In this document: positions 60,770 to 64,000 of the stretch, piece after piece
Numbering within the stretch: position 1 is the stretch's first letter
Layout of the letters: every line of letters starts with the position of its first letter
Assembly (NCBI GenBank): GCA_963277665.1
Contig: OY728158.1
Span: 598,262,818-598,326,817, forward strand
Source: Viscum album
Taxonomy: Eukaryota > Streptophyta > Magnoliopsida > Santalales > Viscaceae
Direction of reading: 5' to 3'
DNA: 64,000 bases
Program-made: the position numbers and the translations under genes
Notes under the pieces: model-generated
The model's input: the letters and a program-made list of their open reading frames with translations, nothing else
What the model was told of the DNA's origin: nothing
The model's database searches: none

Positions 60770-62300
60770 ATATAGTCCATATTTTTTTATGAGTACATCC
60801 ACAAAATTGATTTTTGGAGTAATATTAACATTGATGAAGTTGATGATCAATATAAAAAGTAGTTGGAATATGAATAAATTCCATATAACCCCATGAAATA
60901 TGTTGTTCAAAAGGACCAAATGTTGAGTCAGATTTTCTACTTCTTACTTTTCCATTCCTTTAGTTTTGTAAATCTCATAAAATTTCCTAAAACATGTTTA
61001 CTAGATTTTTATGTCCCAAGTGTTTTAGAATGTTTTTGAAGAAAACATTATCTTTTACCATACTTAGAAAAAGTTGTAGAGTATTAATAATATAAACTTA
61101 TTATTATTCATTATGATTATTGTAATGAGTATGTTTCTGATAAATCAATCAAAAATATTTAGACTAGAAGTTAGACTTTAGTCATGTCTATAATGCTGAA
61201 AAAAGTCATGACTATCAGATTGATACTGGTACCAACAACATTAGACTAACACCTATAAATATAATCACATTGAAATTTTTAAGGAATTCCATTAAACTGA
61301 AATAATTTTATAATTGTAATACAAAGACGTTTTTATATTGTATGTAATATTATTTAAATGTTGTAATGGTGTTAATCAATACATTTTTAGAAATTCTGTG
61401 ATGTTATATTGTTATTATCTATCAGGTGACATCTGTCCAAAACTGTTGCAATAAACTTAGAAATATGACCATTAGGATATTTCCTATAAACACCGGGTCA
61501 TTTTAAGAGCTTGGATTCAATGATATTTCAATCTCAAATCATATAAATAATATTTAGTGTGAACTTCTCATTGTTGTTATTTTCTATTTATGTAGAGATT
61601 TTTATTCTTAAGGAATCATTTTTTTGGGATGGTTTCTTAAGAAATTTTGAAATTTTATTCATTTAAAATCATTTTTATGATCAAGGTCTTATATGGATAG
61701 GAAGACAGAGAAACTTATCCATCATATTGAGAGTTTATTGGTCTAGTAAGATAGACACAATATTCATATCGAGGGCTTCATAGGATAGGAATACAGAGCC
61801 AATCCAATCATTGTATCAAGGAATTTTTATGTAAGGTAATATAGAGTTTAATATAAGTATAAAATAGTGGATATAATTTGTTAGGGATATTGACTACCAT
61901 AATCTTAAGGTTAAAATTAGTCAACCTTTTAAATATCTTGTAAGTCATTCTTATATTTGTTATATATTGTACTACTTGGTGCTTAAAATTTTTATCTTCC
62001 ACAGCATATAATAGAAGGAGAGTCATCATATTTATCTTAATATTATAATAGTTTTAATATATTAAATATAATTATAACAATCAATCTGATATAAATCAGA
62101 TCCCTAGTGATTATGATTTTTAATTTGATATAATCGGACTAATTTGTGGTTTCAATTTTCTGACTTTTTAATCAGACTAGGTCCATGTATGATAACTTAC
62201 ATTAATAGTCTTGTGTGTTAATTAGTTTAATATTTTTAAACTATTTAAAATTCACCCCCCACAATTATAGCCATATAAGATAATTCTTTATGATACTATA
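60770..62300 (+). mobile_element. Probable 5' LTR region of a Ty1/copia (SIRE/Maximus-like) element
   Basis: It lies immediately upstream of a primer-like site and a copia gag remnant. A TATA-like CCTATAAACACC occurs near 61488-61499, downstream of an AAAACTGTTGCAATAAACTT stretch, followed by a 46-bp repeat array. I could not fix the LTR start, and no second LTR is in the window to confirm it. Confidence 0.45.
61680..61865 (+). repeat. ~46-bp minisatellite in the copia leader/LTR
   Basis: Four diverged units starting near 61682, 61728, 61770 and 61817, of the type TCGAGGGCTTCATAGGATAG followed by GAATACAGAGCCAATCCAATCAT. It is part of the presumed LTR. Confidence 0.65.
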
Positions 62301-62302
62301 AT

Positions 62303-62314
62303 TGGTAACAGATC
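62303..62314 (+). promoter_or_regulatory. Primer-binding site of the copia element
   Basis: TGGTAACAGATC differs at two positions from TGGTATCAGAGC, the initiator-Met tRNA complement used by SIRE-type copia elements, and lies about 150 bases before gag. Confidence 0.55.
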
Positions 62315-62459
62315 TAGTTTCTACTGGTCATATAGCTTGATGAGTTTTAAATTTTATTAATATTGAAAAATGTTTAATGTTTGGTTATAAAATTTTTGTT
62401 TATAAACTTTGTTTCACACTAACTTGTATCTCTATAAATTAATTTATATTTTTAAAAAA

Positions 62460-64000
62460 AATTCAGGTCTTAATTTTGGTTCTACATATAATCTAAATCC
62501 AAACAAACCACATATATTTGGTGGTGCTAATTATGAGTACTAGAGGGATAGAATGAAAATGTTTGTTATCAACATAAGAGTCGATAATTTTTTTTTATTA
62601 CTCTAGACTAAAATATTACTAATAAGGAAGTAACTTATTTTAGAATTCAAGAAAAACAATATTATCAGGTAAATTATAGAGTATGGAATACTTTGTTATG
62701 TTCCATGATTAAAATTATATACAGTCAGCTATATTCTACTGAAGCTAAAAATAGTATATAGAAAAATCTTGAAATCACACACTTTGGTACTTCTAATGTT
62801 GTTGAGACCATGAGATCTAGGCATAGAGAACAATATCAATCATTTAATTTCTTTCTTGCAGAATTATTTGTAAAGAATCCCTAGATATTCATGAAAATCA
62901 TAAAGGTATTAAAATTTATTGGGGAAAAAGGTCTTGATGATGAGATCCTTATGGAAAATATGATTTATATCATTCCCAATGATTGAAAATATAAAATAAC
63001 TATAATTGGTGATAAAAAAAGATTAATATAGTTACCTTAGATGATCTTATTGGTACCCTTACGCAGTATGAGGTTAGAATCAAAAGGGATTAGGAGAAAT
63101 AAAAATAGTGGTGTTTCTTTTTCCACAACATCTACCTTACCCTATAAATTAAAATCAACTGAGAAAGTTTTTTAGTATTTCATAAATAAGAAATTAGTTC
63201 AATGTGATTCTAGTACTTCTAAAACTTCTTAAAATAAGTTATAAAACTTGGCCACAAGGATGAAAAATATGGTTAGAAAGATATATATTTAGTTCAGATA
63301 AATTTTTTTTATAAAGATAGAAGTGATAAGAAAGATGAAGTCACTTGACATAAGTATAAGAAATATGGACATATCTGATCATATTTTTTCAAGATTGAGA
63401 GAAAAGTTATAAATAAATATAATTTTTAAATGAATTACAAAAAAATTATCAATAAATAGAAAATAATTTTTTTAAATCTACTGACACATGGAGTGCTAGT
63501 GGTGGCGATTCTTCTAAAATTTATTCAGATAATGAATTTTCATGATAGAGTAACATAATTGTTTTTTATAAATTACCAAAAGACAATCAATGTTTAATGT
63601 ATAAGTTATTAAAAGATGAAAACATTTCCTATATGTTTTGAAATTATAATTATCCTAATAATAGGGGTTCTAAATTTTTTAATGAAGGATCGTCCTTAAT
63701 AGAAGATAATCCTATACCTTCTTATGATGGATTTTCTTATTTTTCAAAACTTTTAGAAAATGAGAATAGTAAAATTTTCAAAAAAACCTAATAATGATAA
63801 TGAAAAAATTACTAAGGATGATTCAAAAATAAATATTATAATAAATGAAATTTCATATCTTTCAAATTACCATGATCAGACTATTTATAAAAATAATCTA
63901 TTTCAAAAGATTTTGAAAAAGTTATTACTAAGAAAAATGTATTAGAAATAAAACATACTTCTAAAACAAATAAAAATGAGGTTGAAAATGTATTGGTCAA
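62460..64000 (+). pseudogene. Ty1/copia gag remnant, running off the right edge
   Basis: Starts NPNKPHIFGGANYEY, stop, RDRMKMFVINI, then YYQVNYRVWNTLLCSMIKI, EITHFGTSNVVETM and a FIGEKGLDDEIL segment. This is the order of the UBN2/gag domain of SIRE/Maximus-type copia elements. A decayed zinc knuckle (HKYKKYGHI) lies near 63350, followed by STDTWSASGGDSSKIYSDNE near 63475-63535, the acidic linker that follows the knuckle in these elements. Many stops and frame changes. Pol would lie beyond the window. Confidence 0.65.

Noticed and set aside
1..64000. Host protein-coding genes, tRNA or rRNA genes
   Set aside because: No frame outside transposon proteins shows a recognisable domain, and I could find no tRNA or rRNA signature by reading; the tRNA-like motifs are retrotransposon primer sites.

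Overview
The window is gene-poor, AT-rich plant nuclear DNA made almost entirely of nested, decayed transposable elements. The evidence is Ty3/gypsy and Ty1/copia retrotransposon remnants with initiator-Met-tRNA-type primer sites, and plant CACTA (En/Spm-type) DNA transposons whose transposase carries the plant-typical Transpos_assoc/tnp2/DUF4218/DUF4216 set. I see no convincing host gene, rRNA, tRNA or CRISPR. The species cannot be named from this sequence; an angiosperm with a large repetitive genome is the safe reading.

Layout, left to right. (1) 1-~4760: right-hand end of a minus-strand gypsy element (gag remnant, primer site, very long LTR 'A'). (2) 4760-5980: unassigned AT-rich DNA. (3) 5981-26836: plus-strand gypsy composite with 4-5 kb LTRs (B and C). 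Its leader is duplicated around an unrelated 2.1-kb LTR ('X', 11989-14093), and its interior holds two head-to-tail gag-pol copies, the first cut in integrase and joined directly to the second in gag. (4) 26837-60704: minus-strand gypsy element of the same long-LTR family (LTRs D and E, gag remnant near 55.5 kb, pol deleted). LTR D is split by (5) a 23-kb minus-strand gypsy element at 30943-54115 with a perfect CAATG target duplication. That element is in turn interrupted by (6) a 10.7-kb CACTA transposon at 37596-48324 (TGA target duplication) and (7) a truncated second CACTA element at 49396-~51411 in its 5' LTR. (8) 60770-64000: 5' part of a plus-strand SIRE/Maximus-like copia element with 46-bp repeats, a degraded primer site and a gag remnant.

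The most informative object is the CACTA element (6). Both its genes lie on the minus strand. The upstream one is a tnp2-type transposase broken by two in-frame stops and two single-base homopolymer frameshifts. The downstream one is a ten-exon gene joining a plant transposase-like N-terminal half (several stops) to a Ulp1/C48 cysteine-protease-like C-terminal half. The protease half can be read through six exons with GT-AG splice sites and no stop; its catalytic His and Cys are in place, but the expected Asp is not. The element ends carry long arrays of ~52-bp-spaced palindromes, with different flanking arms on the two sides.

The nesting gives a relative history: long-LTR element (D/E) first, then the CAATG element, then both CACTA elements. 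Every coding region in the window is damaged, so nothing here looks autonomous today.
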